A stretch of DNA of 64,000 nt from an uncultured Desulfobacteraceae bacterium (GCA_913060875.1 CAJXSL010000009.1:168359-232358), one strand, 5' to 3'. Shown: positions 15,444 to 25,642, numbered from the stretch's first letter. The notes: generated from the sequence alone by a model not told the origin. Made by a program: numbers and translations.

Positions 15444-16970
15444 CTAGCGAGGCCGATCCAGGCTGCGATATTGAATCGCTTCGGCAATATGGTGCTCACT
15501 GAGGGATTCCATGCCGGCCAAGTCCGCCAGAGTACGTGCAATTTTTAAAATACGATGGTAGGCCCGGGCCGATAGAGCCAATTTGTCGATAGCGGATTCA
15601 AGCAACCGTGTGCATCCGGTATCAATAGGACAATGGGTCTTGATCTGCCGGCTGTTCATCTGCGCATTACAATAGATTTTGGAACGGCGAAAACGGCGAT
15701 TCTGGATATCACGGGCGCGCGTTACCCGCTGACGAATAACCTGCGAAGACTCTTCCTTTTCTCCCATGGTCAAATCCCGATAAGGCACGGCCGGCACCTC
15801 GACATGAATGTCCATCCGGTCGATAAGCGGACCGGAAATCTTAGACCGGTAGCGTTGTATTTGGGACGCAGAACAAGAACAAGCATGGTTTGGATCTGAA
15901 AAATAACCACAGGGACAGGGGTTCATGGCCGCCACCAGCATGAAACCCGCCGGGTAGGTAAGCGTCGAGGCTGCACGCGATATGGTGACGCGGTGGTCCT
16001 CCAGGGGTTGACGCAGGACCTCCAGAACATGCTTTTTAAACTCCGGTAGTTCATCCAGAAACAACACCCCGTTGTGCGCCAGGCTGACCTCTCCCGGGCG
16101 TGGTATGTGACCACCGCCAATGAGTCCGGCATCGGAAATCGTATGGTGGGGCGAACGAAAAGGCCTTTGAACGATCAGGGCCTGGTCCTTGCCCAGCATC
16201 CCCATGACGCTGTATATTTTTGTTGTTTCAATCGCCTCTTCGAAAGTGAGGGCTGGCAGAATGGTCGGTATTCTTCGGGCCAGCATGGTCTTGCCTGACC
16301 CCGGCGGACCAATCATCATCAGATTATGACCCCCGGCCGCCGCGATCTCAAGCGCACGCTTGGCATGCTCCTGCCCCACCACGTCGGCAAAATCATCCTC
16401 CTGGCCTGTCGTTGGGTTCATTAGTCCCTCGAGGTCTGGGCACACGGGATCTAGCTTTGCCTCCCCGTTGAGAAAGGACACCACCTGGGACAAGTTTTCC
16501 GCTGGCAGCACCTCAACCCCTCCGACCACCGAGGCTTCCAGACCGTTGCCCGCCGGTACGATAATGCCGGCATAGCCGGTCCGCCGGGCTTCAATCGCCA
16601 TCGGCAGAGAACCGGCGACCGGTTTGATGCGCCCATCCAATGAGAGTTCACCCAACACCAGGAAGTCAGTCAAACTATCAGCAGGGATGTGGCGGGTGGC
16701 CGCCAAAATACCAATCGCCATGGGCAAATCAAATCCGGTACCATCCTTTTTAATGTGGGCGGGAGCTAAGTTGACGGTGATCCGGTCGTCCGGAAAGCGA
16801 TAACCCGAGTTCTGGATGGCCGATTTGACCCTCTCACGACTTTCCTTGACCGCCGCCTCCGGCAAACCTACGGTTGTAAAACAGGGCAGCCCCGAGGCTA
16901 TGTCCACTTCAACTTCCACCAGATACGCATCAATACCGATGACCGCACCGCTGAGAACCTTGGATAACAA
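15444..16970 (-). CDS. comM: YifB/ComM-family Mg-chelatase-like AAA+ ATPase
   Basis: The 508-residue protein has an N-terminal Lon-protease-like fold ([31 protein letters not shown]), a central AAA+ domain with Walker A GPPGSGKT and Walker B FLDELPEF, a small zinc-like insert ([16 protein letters not shown]) and a C-terminal Mg-chelatase helical domain. ComM is a hexameric helicase that helps branch migration during natural transformation. The TTG start gives [16 protein letters not shown], the normal N-terminus of the family, and has AAGGAG six bases upstream. Type IV pilus genes are present elsewhere in the window, so DNA uptake is conceivable. Confidence 0.94.
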   Translation of the reverse strand: MLSKVLSGAVIGIDAYLVEVEVDIASGLPCFTTVGLPEAAVKESRERVKSAIQNSGYRFPDDRITVNLAPAHIKKDGTGFDLPMAIGILAATRHIPADSLTDFLVLGELSLDGRIKPVAGSLPMAIEARRTGYAGIIVPAGNGLEASVVGGVEVLPAENLSQVVSFLNGEAKLDPVCPDLEGLMNPTTGQEDDFADVVGQEHAKRALEIAAAGGHNLMMIGPPGSGKTMLARRIPTILPALTFEEAIETTKIYSVMGMLGKDQALIVQRPFRSPHHTISDAGLIGGGHIPRPGEVSLAHNGVLFLDELPEFKKHVLEVLRQPLEDHRVTISRAASTLTYPAGFMLVAAMNPCPCGYFSDPNHACSCSASQIQRYRSKISGPLIDRMDIHVEVPAVPYRDLTMGEKEESSQVIRQRVTRARDIQNRRFRRSKIYCNAQMNSRQIKTHCPIDTGCTRLLESAIDKLALSARAYHRILKIARTLADLAGMESLSEHHIAEAIQYRSLDRPR

Positions 16971-17392
16971 GAAGGGCTCCTTATTCGTTGTCGGAATATG
17001 CCAACCAATTCAGGGACGATGGATACAAACGGAGGATTCCGTTTAGGGATTTTCGGTGGGCCGAAGTTTTGAAACTATTAACAAATTTTATGAACAGTGG
17101 CAATCCCCCACCTGTTTCTAATAAAAGACAGGTGTGATATGGATACCACAAAACCGAGCCCGATTTGGCTGTCCGATAGAATTCATCCAGAGCGAGACAG
17201 TGGTCTAAATTGACATATTTTGATTATTTTAAATATGTTAGTTGAAAATCGCCCTCTTTATGATTCTACTGGTACAGTATTTGCTTTGTAAAATTCAGGG
17301 CTTTTTTAAGACGTAAAAACCAAAACATAAAAATACCGACCATGTTGGAAAAGCGCATTTCCCCAATATGGATAAATGGGTGAATCGGCAAC
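16971..17392 (+). other. Intergenic region upstream of lpxC
   Basis: An AT-rich stretch with no gene. It contains a CACCTGT/ACAGGTG hairpin with a 12-nt loop (17109-17134) and the candidate lpxC promoter. Confidence 0.4.
17210..17239 (+). promoter_or_regulatory. Candidate lpxC promoter
   Basis: A perfect TTGACA (17210-17215) is followed 18 bp later by TATGTT (17234-17239) in AT-rich DNA. The implied leader is about 180 nt long, so other start sites closer to lpxC are possible. Confidence 0.45.
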
Positions 17393-17425
17393 ATGGCGTC
17401 CATTGAAGTTAAGGATTCAATCCTG

Positions 17426-18349
17426 ATGAATAAAGCAACAACCTCTTTGAAGCAGCAGACCATTGGGCACGCGGTATCCTGCTCGGGTGTCGGGGTGCAC
17501 TCCGGGAAAAAAGCGAATTTAACCATCAAACCGGCACCGGCCAATCACGGCATCCGGTTTGTTCGTACAGATTTACCGGGTACCCCTATGATTTCAGCTC
17601 TTTTCAACCAGGTTGTGGATACAAGCCTGGCCACGGTCATCGGCAGTGACGGATGTATTGTATCCACCATTGAACATTTAATGGCCGCCTTATCAGCGCT
17701 CGGCATCGATAACGCCATTATTGAACTCGATGCCTATGAAATGCCCATTATGGATGGCAGCGCTGGGCCGTTTTTTGAATTGCTTGAACATGCCGGCCTT
17801 GAAGAACAGGAAGCCGACCGCTGTTTTTTCATTATCAATGAAGCTTTCGAACTGCGTGAGGGCGACAAGTTTGTGGGAGCCTACCCCCATGCGGGCCGTA
17901 AACTGTCATGCACCATCGAATATGATCACCCGTTGATCCAAACCCAGTCCATCACTGTAGACCTTGATGAGCAGGTGTTTGGAAAAGAAATTGCTTCCGC
18001 CCGCACGTTTGGTTTCATGCATGAAGTGGAAATGATGAAGCGTTTCGGCCTGGCCCGGGGCGGCAACCTGGACAATGCCATTGTAATTGATCGGGAGGAT
18101 GTTCTCAACCCCGGTGGTTTGCGATTTGCAGATGAATTCGTCCGGCACAAATTGCTGGATTGCATCGGAGACTTTTCTTTATTGGGCATGCCCATTGTCG
18201 GCCATCTGGTCACCCATCGATCCGGCCATGCCTTCAATCATGCGTTTCTGGAAAATCTTTTCCAAAACAAATCAAATTGGCAAGCCTGCCCGATCGACAC
18301 CCGTTTCTTATCAACGACACCTGCCCAACCAAAAGCACTTGCCATTTAG
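17426..18349 (+). CDS. lpxC: UDP-3-O-acyl-N-acetylglucosamine deacetylase
   Basis: LpxC carries out the committed step of lipid A synthesis, removing acetate from UDP-3-O-acyl-GlcNAc. The zinc ligands are His84 (TIEHLMAAL), His241 and Asp245 (HKLLDCIGD); Glu83 is the general base and His268 (SGHAFNH) the other catalytic residue. At 307 residues it matches E. coli LpxC. The ATG used has AAGGA ten bases before it; an earlier ATG at 17393 adds eleven residues without a good ribosome site. Its presence shows a lipopolysaccharide-bearing outer membrane. Confidence 0.96.
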   Translation: MNKATTSLKQQTIGHAVSCSGVGVHSGKKANLTIKPAPANHGIRFVRTDLPGTPMISALFNQVVDTSLATVIGSDGCIVSTIEHLMAALSALGIDNAIIELDAYEMPIMDGSAGPFFELLEHAGLEEQEADRCFFIINEAFELREGDKFVGAYPHAGRKLSCTIEYDHPLIQTQSITVDLDEQVFGKEIASARTFGFMHEVEMMKRFGLARGGNLDNAIVIDREDVLNPGGLRFADEFVRHKLLDCIGDFSLLGMPIVGHLVTHRSGHAFNHAFLENLFQNKSNWQACPIDTRFLSTTPAQPKALAI

Positions 18350-18467
18350 AACGCAATCCGCTATTGATTGAGTATTTTAAAAGAAATTATGTAATATTTT
18401 TTAAAGGTTGAAACATTTCACACCGAAAAAAGTTGCCTGGCTACCTACACAATCAAACGCCATTTAC

Positions 18468-19130
18468 ATGCCTGATCCAACCATGAGGATTTTTTCCCCC
18501 GAGCTAAGCCGGCCCATCGCCCTATCGGACCCACTTTCTTTAAGGCCAAGGTCGAAGCCCCGGTTTGCGACGTTTCAGGATTGGCTATGGACATTGGTGT
18601 TCGTTGCCGTCACCATTATCCCCGCCGCAGCCGGCGCTCAGGAAGCCCGCCTTAAGAATATTACCATCTCCAGTGAAAACGAAAAGCTTCTGGTCTCTTT
18701 AGAGGTGGAAGGCGCCTTCACACAGGATGTCATGGAAGCAATCCTCAAAGGAGTCCCGGCGGATTTTTCATTTTTGATCAAACTCGACCGCTCCCGCAGT
18801 TGGTGGGCTGACGAGGAACTCGCGGATATTGAAGTTACCCACACTATCAAATACAATAATTTGAAAAAAGAATTTACCGTTTATCGTTCATGGGTCGACG
18901 CCAAACCCATCATTACCCAATCCCTGGCCGAAGCCCAGTCATTGATGTCCCGCATCGAGGGTTTGGCGGTTATCGACATCCGTCAAATGCAAAAGGACCG
19001 GCAATATCACCTGCAAGCCAAAGCAGAATTGCGTGAAATGACCCTTCCGTTTTACCTTCATTACGTATTCTACTTTGTCTCGTTATGGGATTTTGAAACC
19101 GACTGGCATTCGGTTGTGTTTGTTTACTAG
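18468..19130 (+). CDS. DUF4390 domain-containing exported protein
   Basis: The protein has a late hydrophobic segment (WLWTLVFVAVTIIPAAAGA) that looks like a signal peptide or anchor, followed by about 160 residues resembling DUF4390, a small beta-rich domain of unknown role commonly encoded just before ntrY-like kinases in Desulfobacterota. Its start is uncertain: ATG at 18468 and 18483 and a TTG at 18408 are all in frame and none has a clear ribosome site. The link to the next gene (24-bp gap) suggests it feeds a periplasmic or envelope signal to NtrY. Confidence 0.8.
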   Translation: MPDPTMRIFSPELSRPIALSDPLSLRPRSKPRFATFQDWLWTLVFVAVTIIPAAAGAQEARLKNITISSENEKLLVSLEVEGAFTQDVMEAILKGVPADFSFLIKLDRSRSWWADEELADIEVTHTIKYNNLKKEFTVYRSWVDAKPIITQSLAEAQSLMSRIEGLAVIDIRQMQKDRQYHLQAKAELREMTLPFYLHYVFYFVSLWDFETDWHSVVFVY

Positions 19131-19154
19131 CCAGGCGCGAGTCCGGTAAGGGTT

Positions 19155-21422
19155 ATGACCAACACCCCTTCGCATCTATTCCAGGACCCCAACCCTGAAA
19201 ACGAACGGCGGCGGCGCAAACGCGAGCTTTTGATAATTCCCTGCGTTCTGGGAATTGTCGGCATTCTGACGTTTATCGAAACACGCCTGATTCGGTTCGG
19301 TGCCGATATCCCGGTATCCAATACGATTTTGATGTTTATTTTGATAAACATCAACCTGCTGCTGTTGGTCCTGTTGATTTTTCTTGTTTTCCGAAATCTC
19401 GTCAAACTACTTTACGATCGTCAGCGCCATGCCGTGGGTGCCAACCTGCGCACGCGGCTGGTGGTCGCATTTGTGGCGCTGACACTGCTGCCGACAACGG
19501 TTTTATTTTTTTTCTCGATTAACTTTATCTCCACAAGCATCGAATTCTGGTTTAATGTGCCGGTTGAGCAGGCGCTCCAGAAATCTCTGAATGTCGGCCG
19601 CCGGGTATATGACCGTATTGAGAACAGCAACCAGTTCTTTTTGGAACGGGTCGCGTACCAAATCAACGCCAACAAGCTTCTTCAAGAGCGCAAACACAAA
19701 GCGCTGTCCCGCTACATCCAGGTGGTCCAACGCGAGTTTAATATCGACACGGTCGAAGTTTACGATCGCGAGTTGCAACGCCTGACGTTCGCATTATCCC
19801 CTCAAATGGAAAATGAAAGCCTGCCGCCCGTGGCAGCCGAGGTCTTTGATAAAGACGACGTTTTCAAAAAAGTCAAAACCCTGACGGAGTTTTCACAAAC
19901 CGGTGAACGGGTGCGCACTGTGGCAACCATCCCTTTTGGCGTCAAACGTAACGAGGCGGAAGGATTTGTCGTATTGTCCATCGTTGTGCCACCCATACTC
20001 GCCAACGATATGAAAGCCATATCCCAAGGTTTTGAGGAATACCAGCAGATCAAGCTGCTCAAAAAACCGATTCAGATTACCTATTACATCTCCTTGTCGA
20101 TTGTTGCCTTGCTGGTCGTTTTTTGTGCTGTGTGGTTTGGTTTTTATCTGGCCAAAAGTATCACCATCCCCATAATGGAACTGGCTGAAGGCACCCGGCG
20201 CGTGGCCGATGGCGACCTTCAATTTCACTTGGATCTCCAAGCGTCAGACGAAATCGGAATCCTGGTCAATGCCTTCAACAAAATGACACGGGACCTTCGC
20301 TCAGGCCGTGAGCAGCTTGAGCTGTCTGCCGAAATGCTCAGTCAGCGCAATATTGAAATCGAGGCGCGGCGTCAATACATGGAAATCGTTTTGAAAAATG
20401 TATCCGCAGGGGTCATCTCGCTGGATGCCCGCGGAATGATTTCCACCATGAACACCTCCGCCGAAAAGATGCTCAGCCTTAATGCCGAGGACATTCTTGA
20501 CCACAATTACTCGGAACTCCTCATGGGCCACTATCGCGAACTGGCGGACGAGGTGCTGCAGGAGCTCAACTCTGCCAAAAATGATACGGTCGAATTCCCC
20601 ATCCGACTAAACATTCAGGGACGCCCGCGAAGCTTTCTTGTTAATTTCAACGCGTTAAAAGATGACACCGGCCACCACATGGGGGTGGTCATGGTTTTCG
20701 ATGATTTAACAGAGTTGGAGAAAGCACAGCGTATGGCCGCATGGCGCGAAGTCGCCCGGCGCATCGCCCATGAAGTTAAAAATCCGCTGACCCCGATATC
20801 CCTGTCAGCCCAGCGTTTGAAGCGTAAATACGCCAGCCAGATTGATGACCCTGTCTTTGACGAATGCACCCGCATGATTATCGATCACGTGGACCTCATT
20901 CGTAATTTGGTTAATGAGTTCTCGGCTTTTGCCCGGTTTCCGACGGCCGATCTGGCCGTATGCCACCTGCCACCGATCATTGAAGAAACGGTCGCCCTGT
21001 ACAAAGAGGGGCTTGGAAACATCGAATTTACGACAGAAATTGAGGGGGATTTGCCTATCCCGCAAATGCATCTCGACCGTCAACAGATCAAACAGGCCAT
21101 GATCAATTTGGTAGACAATGCAATTGCGGCAGTGAAAGGCCACGGCCAAATTGAAATCAGACTGGTTTATTTTGATACGTGGGACCACTTGCGCATCGAA
21201 GTTTCCGACAATGGCCCCGGGATCTCCGATGCTGATAAAGCCAGGCTGTTCGAACCCAATTTTTCGACTAAAAAAACCGGCACCGGCCTGGGCTTGACGA
21301 TTGTCAACACAATTGTCGCGGACCACCAGGGCACCATCAGTGTGGAAGATAGCAAACCCCGCGGGGCTCGATTCGTTATTGAATTGCCTTTGCAATTATC
21401 AGGAGGGCATGCCCATGCCTGA
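19155..21422 (+). CDS. ntrY: NtrY-like membrane sensor histidine kinase
   Basis: This 755-residue kinase has three transmembrane segments near the N-terminus (about 25-45, 55-80, 98-118), an extracytoplasmic region, a fourth segment near 310-330, a HAMP domain, a PAS domain and the catalytic core. The phospho-accepting His is in RRIAHEVKNPLTP; the N box (MINLVDNAIAA), G1 (DNGPGI) and G2 (GTGLGLTI) are intact. This is the NtrY architecture. It pairs with the sigma-54 regulator that follows. Relatives respond to nitrogen or redox state, but the signal here is unknown. Confidence 0.92.
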   Translation: MTNTPSHLFQDPNPENERRRRKRELLIIPCVLGIVGILTFIETRLIRFGADIPVSNTILMFILININLLLLVLLIFLVFRNLVKLLYDRQRHAVGANLRTRLVVAFVALTLLPTTVLFFFSINFISTSIEFWFNVPVEQALQKSLNVGRRVYDRIENSNQFFLERVAYQINANKLLQERKHKALSRYIQVVQREFNIDTVEVYDRELQRLTFALSPQMENESLPPVAAEVFDKDDVFKKVKTLTEFSQTGERVRTVATIPFGVKRNEAEGFVVLSIVVPPILANDMKAISQGFEEYQQIKLLKKPIQITYYISLSIVALLVVFCAVWFGFYLAKSITIPIMELAEGTRRVADGDLQFHLDLQASDEIGILVNAFNKMTRDLRSGREQLELSAEMLSQRNIEIEARRQYMEIVLKNVSAGVISLDARGMISTMNTSAEKMLSLNAEDILDHNYSELLMGHYRELADEVLQELNSAKNDTVEFPIRLNIQGRPRSFLVNFNALKDDTGHHMGVVMVFDDLTELEKAQRMAAWREVARRIAHEVKNPLTPISLSAQRLKRKYASQIDDPVFDECTRMIIDHVDLIRNLVNEFSAFARFPTADLAVCHLPPIIEETVALYKEGLGNIEFTTEIEGDLPIPQMHLDRQQIKQAMINLVDNAIAAVKGHGQIEIRLVYFDTWDHLRIEVSDNGPGISDADKARLFEPNFSTKKTGTGLGLTIVNTIVADHQGTISVEDSKPRGARFVIELPLQLSGGHAHA

Positions 21423-21531
21423 AAGACGCGTTCTTATCCTTGACATACAGGCATGCCTTAATCAACAATACCGGCCAAACTAATAAATGTATTTGGACAG
21501 TGTAATCCGCCAAACCGTCTGCTGAGGTTAT

Positions 21532-22893
21532 ATGTTTCCATCCGTACTCATTGTCGATGACGAGCCCTCCATCGTTCAATCTCTGAAAGGACTATTGAGC
21601 GATGAAGGCTTTGAAGTGTTAACAGCCCCTAACGGCTATGAAGCACTCAAGGTAATTGAAAACGACTCGCCGGACCTGGTCTTGCTGGACATCTGGATGC
21701 CGGGAATTGACGGTATCGAGACCCTCAAAGAAATCAAGGCAAACAACCCCTATATTCAAGTCATTATTATCACGGGCCACGGGAATGTGGAAACAGCCGT
21801 AAAAGCGACCAAACTCGGGGCCTTTGATCTGATTGAAAAACCGCTTTCCATCGACAAAGTGATCGTCGGTATCAACAACGCCCTGAATTTCAGACGCCTG
21901 GAAGAAGAAAACCGCTATCTGCGGAAGAAGACCCTGGCAAAGAATTCCATTGACGGCCACAGTCCGCGCATTGAGGAATTAAAACAGAAGATAGCGGCTG
22001 TGGCCTCCACTGACACCTGGGTTCTTATAACGGGAGAAAACGGCACCGGCAAAGAACTTGTGGCACGCACCATTTATCAGCTCGGCATTCGTGCGGAAAA
22101 GCCCTTTGTGGATGTTAATTGTGCCGCTATTCCAGAAGAACTAATCGAAAGTGAACTATTCGGACACGAAAAAGGCGCTTTCACCGGCGCAACCACTAAA
22201 AAACGCGGAAAATTTGAACTGGCCAACGAAGGGACCATTTTTCTTGATGAAATCGGGGATATGAGCCTGAAGACCCAGGCCAAGATTCTCCGCGTTTTGC
22301 AGGAACAGCAATTTCAGCGTGTCGGCGGCAGTCGAGTCCTCAGCGTCGATGTTCGTGTCATCGCGGCCACCAACAAAAACCTCGCGTTGGAAATCGAGAA
22401 GGGTACCTTCCGTGAAGACCTCTATTATCGCCTCAATGTGGTTCCCATCGAAGTCCCTGCTTTAAGGGAGAGAAAAGAAGATATTCCTGTCCTGGTCAAC
22501 CATTTTCTGGATGACTGCGCCCTCCAAAATCGTACCCACCGCAAGGACATCGACCCGGAAGCATTGGACATGCTGGCAACCTACCAATGGCCTGGTAATG
22601 TCCGCGAATTGAAAAACCTGATAGAACGCCTGGTTATTCTTGTGCCCGGAAATCAGATAACGGTCAATGACGTCCCGCCCAGCTACAGGACTGAAACGGC
22701 GCCCGGGAAAAAACCCCCAAATGACTACCTGGCCATCGACGATTTCAAGAATGCCAAAAAAGCCTTTGAAGAAATTTATATCCGTGAAAAATTACAAGCA
22801 AATGGCGGCAATGTATCCCAGACAGCCCGACAAATTGGTGTTGGGCGCAGTTATCTGCATAAAAAGCTCAAGCAGTTGAACGTCCAGGGGTAA
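21532..22893 (+). CDS. ntrX: NtrX-like sigma-54-dependent response regulator
   Basis: A receiver domain (phospho-acceptor Asp53 in VLLDIWMPG) precedes a full AAA+ domain with Walker A GENGTGKE, the sigma-54-contacting GAFTGA loop, FLDEIGDM as Walker B and an arginine-rich sensor region, then a Fis-type helix-turn-helix (GGNVSQTARQIGVGRSYLHKKLKQL). It activates RNA polymerase with sigma-54. It lies 109 bp after ntrY and is its likely partner. The NtrX subgroup is suggested by the neighbour and by the overall order; a direct phylogeny would settle it. Confidence 0.93.
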   Translation: MFPSVLIVDDEPSIVQSLKGLLSDEGFEVLTAPNGYEALKVIENDSPDLVLLDIWMPGIDGIETLKEIKANNPYIQVIIITGHGNVETAVKATKLGAFDLIEKPLSIDKVIVGINNALNFRRLEEENRYLRKKTLAKNSIDGHSPRIEELKQKIAAVASTDTWVLITGENGTGKELVARTIYQLGIRAEKPFVDVNCAAIPEELIESELFGHEKGAFTGATTKKRGKFELANEGTIFLDEIGDMSLKTQAKILRVLQEQQFQRVGGSRVLSVDVRVIAATNKNLALEIEKGTFREDLYYRLNVVPIEVPALRERKEDIPVLVNHFLDDCALQNRTHRKDIDPEALDMLATYQWPGNVRELKNLIERLVILVPGNQITVNDVPPSYRTETAPGKKPPNDYLAIDDFKNAKKAFEEIYIREKLQANGGNVSQTARQIGVGRSYLHKKLKQLNVQG

Positions 22894-22895
22894 GG

Positions 22896-23441
22896 GTGCG
22901 CGTAATTGCCGGAAATTTCAGAGGAACACGCCTCTATACACCATCAGGAAACGCCATTCGCCCCACATCGGATCGTTTGCGCGAGTCGATCTTTAACATC
23001 ATCGGTCCGCGAATCCGGGGAACTTCCATTTTGGACCTCTATGCCGGCACCGGTGCATTAGGCATTGAAGCATTGAGCCGAGGGGCCAAGCGAGCTGTTT
23101 TTATCGATAACGATCCCCGGGCACTGGCATTGACGCAACGCAATATTGCCAAAGTAAACGCCGGCGATCGGGCCACGGTCATGGCCTGGGACATTGCCCG
23201 CGATCTCCGGTGCCTCCGCCAACAAGGAGCCTGGGATATCATTTTCATGGACCCACCCTACCGGCAGAGACTAATCCAGCGCACACTCGAAAATCTGTCA
23301 ACAGCCCAAACAGAATTTAAGATGGTAGTTGCCGAGCATGAGGCCGAAGAGGCCCTGGCAGATCGCCCTGCCGGTTTCTTTCTGGAAGACCAGCGTACCT
23401 ATGGAAAAACGCTTGTGTCCTTTTTGAGCCCTATGGTATAG
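22896..23441 (+). CDS. rsmD: 16S rRNA (guanine(966)-N(2))-methyltransferase
   Basis: This 181-residue Rossmann methyltransferase has the SAM loop LDLYAGTGALGIEALSRGA and the amino-methylating motif IFMDPPY. It methylates G966 of 16S rRNA in the small subunit. The GTG start lies two bases after the ntrX stop with GGGTAAGG overlapping the end of ntrX, so translation is coupled. RVIAGNFRGTRLYTP is the usual N-terminus of the family. Confidence 0.94.
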   Translation: MRVIAGNFRGTRLYTPSGNAIRPTSDRLRESIFNIIGPRIRGTSILDLYAGTGALGIEALSRGAKRAVFIDNDPRALALTQRNIAKVNAGDRATVMAWDIARDLRCLRQQGAWDIIFMDPPYRQRLIQRTLENLSTAQTEFKMVVAEHEAEEALADRPAGFFLEDQRTYGKTLVSFLSPMV

Positions 23442-23523
23442 CCGGATCGGCTCGACAACGCTGGGCCCCTTCAAACGCGCATACACGTTTACTACCAAAC
23501 CGGACGGGAGGGTTTTCCTTCGA

Positions 23524-24015
23524 ATGCCAAAACTGGCCATCTACCCCGGCTCTTTTGACCCCGTTACCAACGGTCATGTCGACATCATCGTTCGGGGACT
23601 AAAAATTTTCGACCACATCATCGTCTGCATCTTGAACAACCCTGCTAAAAAGGTGCTTTTCACGGTCGAAGAACGTATGGATATGCTGGCTTCCAGTCTG
23701 AACGGACTGAAAAATATCGAAATCGCATCGTTTGACGGCCTCTTGGTGGATTATGCGGTACAACGCCAGGCCAATGCCATTCTGAGAGGGATGCGCGCCG
23801 TATCGGATTTTGAATATGAATTTCAGATGGCCCTTATGAACCGCCGCCTTAACCGGAATATCCAAACGGTATTTTTGATGACCGGCTTGCGGTGGATTTT
23901 CACCAGTTCGTCCATCATTAAGGAAGCCGCCCGATTCGGCGGCAATATCAATGGCATGGTGCCTAAGATCGTCCAGAGGAACCTAAAACAAAAATTTTCA
24001 ACGCCTGATACGTGA
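23524..24015 (+). CDS. coaD: Pantetheine-phosphate adenylyltransferase
   Basis: CoaD transfers AMP to 4'-phosphopantetheine, the next to last step of coenzyme A synthesis. The nucleotidyltransferase motif is in YPGSFDPVTNGHVDII at the N-terminus, RGMRAVSDFEYEFQMALMNRRL is the substrate loop and FTSSSIIKEAA the C-terminal signature. At 163 residues it has normal length. It often follows rsmD in bacteria, as it does here. Confidence 0.96.
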   Translation: MPKLAIYPGSFDPVTNGHVDIIVRGLKIFDHIIVCILNNPAKKVLFTVEERMDMLASSLNGLKNIEIASFDGLLVDYAVQRQANAILRGMRAVSDFEYEFQMALMNRRLNRNIQTVFLMTGLRWIFTSSSIIKEAARFGGNINGMVPKIVQRNLKQKFSTPDT

Positions 24016-24022
24016 AGCAATT

Positions 24023-24955
24023 ATGGATCTTTGGCAGTTACAAATTTTTTGCAAAGTCGTGGAACTCGCCAGTTTCAGTAAGGCGGGTCAAGCCATCCAC
24101 CTGTCCCAGCCAACGGTCAGCAGTCATATAAAAGATTTGGAGCAGCATTTTGGATGCCCTCTCATTGATCGCCTGTCGCGCCATGCGGTTCCGACCAAAG
24201 CAGGCGCGCTCCTGTACACAAATGCCCTCCGACTTCTCGCCCTGCGGGATGAAACCGAATCCATCATGGCGGAATTCCAAGGCCATTATAAGGGACGCTT
24301 GGCCATCGGCGGCAGCACGATTCCGGGCGGCTACATTCTCCCTGAAATAATTGGACGTTTTAACCGCGAATATCCTCACATCCAGATCTCCTTGACGATT
24401 GGGGACTCCCATGGAATCGCCCAAAAAGCACTGGCGGGTGAAATCGAATTGGGGATTGTCGGCACACGCTATGGTGAAGCGCATTTGATCGAAACGACGT
24501 GCATGCATGACAACCTCAAACTCATTGTGCCAGGGGATCACCCTTGGGCCGGAAAAGCATCGATCACCATTGAGGATCTGCGGCAGGAACCCATGATCGT
24601 ACGGGAAGCGGGCTCGGGAACACTTGAGGTCTTTACAGCCGCTCTGAGGGCCAAAGGGTTTGAGCTGGGACAGCAACAGTTCAATATCATCGCGGAAATT
24701 GGCAACACGGTCGGAATAATAGGGGGGATCAAGAGTGGCTTGGGGGTATCCATCCTGTCAACCAGAGCAGTTGAGGACGATCTGACCGACGGAACATTGA
24801 ACGCCCTGGATATCGATGGGGTTGACCTTCAGCGGAATTTTTATCTTGTTTCCGATGAGCGGCGAACACTTTCGCCCTTGGGAAACGCTTTTCAGTGCTT
24901 CATCATGAATCACATCAGGGACAAGATGTCTTTATCTTCAGAGGGGTCGGGATGA
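24023..24955 (+). CDS. LysR-family regulator, selenium-metabolism-associated type
   Basis: An N-terminal winged helix (LQIFCKVVELASFSKAGQAI, LSQPTVSSHIKDLEQHFG) is followed by a two-lobe effector domain that starts GRLAIGGSTIPGGYILPEIIG. This start and the phrase GSTIPG match, from memory, the LysR group that co-occurs with selenium metabolism genes in anaerobes; CysB-like sulfur regulators are the nearest alternative. The gene begins seven bases after coaD. The presence of a selenoprotein gene 13 kb away agrees with the selenium reading, though no selA, selB or selD is in the window. Confidence 0.85.
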   Translation: MDLWQLQIFCKVVELASFSKAGQAIHLSQPTVSSHIKDLEQHFGCPLIDRLSRHAVPTKAGALLYTNALRLLALRDETESIMAEFQGHYKGRLAIGGSTIPGGYILPEIIGRFNREYPHIQISLTIGDSHGIAQKALAGEIELGIVGTRYGEAHLIETTCMHDNLKLIVPGDHPWAGKASITIEDLRQEPMIVREAGSGTLEVFTAALRAKGFELGQQQFNIIAEIGNTVGIIGGIKSGLGVSILSTRAVEDDLTDGTLNALDIDGVDLQRNFYLVSDERRTLSPLGNAFQCFIMNHIRDKMSLSSEGSG

Positions 24956-24982
24956 GCAATTGCCAAAACCAATCGATCCACA

Positions 24983-25642
24983 TTAAGGCGACCCCCAACC
25001 CGCTTCGCCGATCAGTTTGACAAAACGGCAGCCCCCTAGACTGACCTGACGCCAGGTGCGTTCATCCTTGACAATTTTTACCAAATCCTGCGTATACTGA
25101 TTGCCAACGGGAAGCACCATGCGCCCCCCCACCGCAAGTTGCGCCAGCAGGACCTCGGGAATGCGCGGCGCGCCTGCGGTCACGATGATGGCATCGAAAG
25201 GACTTTCTTCCTTCCATCCCATGGTGCCATCCGAATAGCGGGTCACGATATTATGATACTGGAGGGTATCAAAGAGTTTGCGTGTGCGGCGATACAATGT
25301 GTGCAACCGTTCAATCGTATAGACCCGATAAGCTATTTCGGCCAAAACGGCGGCCTGGTACCCGGAACCGGTTCCGATTTCCAGTACGCGGTCATTCGGG
25401 GTGAGTTCGAGCGCCTGAGTCATTTCAGCCACGATAAAAGGCTGTGAAATGGTCTGCTGCTCGCCAATCGGCAGCGGGTGATCTTCGTACGCCTTGTGCC
25501 GCAGGGCTTCACTGACAAACAAATGTCGCGGCACCCGTCGCATGGCGGACAGCACCAGAGGATCTGAAATATTCCGCGCTTCAATTTGCCGTTTGACCAT
25601 TTCCATGCGGCGACGATCATATGTGTGCCCTGAAACTGTCAT
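24983..25642 (-). CDS. pcm: Protein-L-isoaspartate O-methyltransferase
   Basis: Pcm repairs aged proteins by methylating isoaspartyl residues with SAM. The protein shows the family start (MVKRQIEARNISDPLVLSAMRRVPRHLFV), the QTISQPFIVAEMTQ substrate segment and the SAM loop VLEIGTGSGYQAAVLAEI. The ATG used gives 219 residues; a TTG twelve codons upstream is possible, and neither has a strong ribosome site. It is convergent with the LysR gene. Confidence 0.93.
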   Translation of the reverse strand: MTVSGHTYDRRRMEMVKRQIEARNISDPLVLSAMRRVPRHLFVSEALRHKAYEDHPLPIGEQQTISQPFIVAEMTQALELTPNDRVLEIGTGSGYQAAVLAEIAYRVYTIERLHTLYRRTRKLFDTLQYHNIVTRYSDGTMGWKEESPFDAIIVTAGAPRIPEVLLAQLAVGGRMVLPVGNQYTQDLVKIVKDERTWRQVSLGGCRFVKLIGEAGWGSP

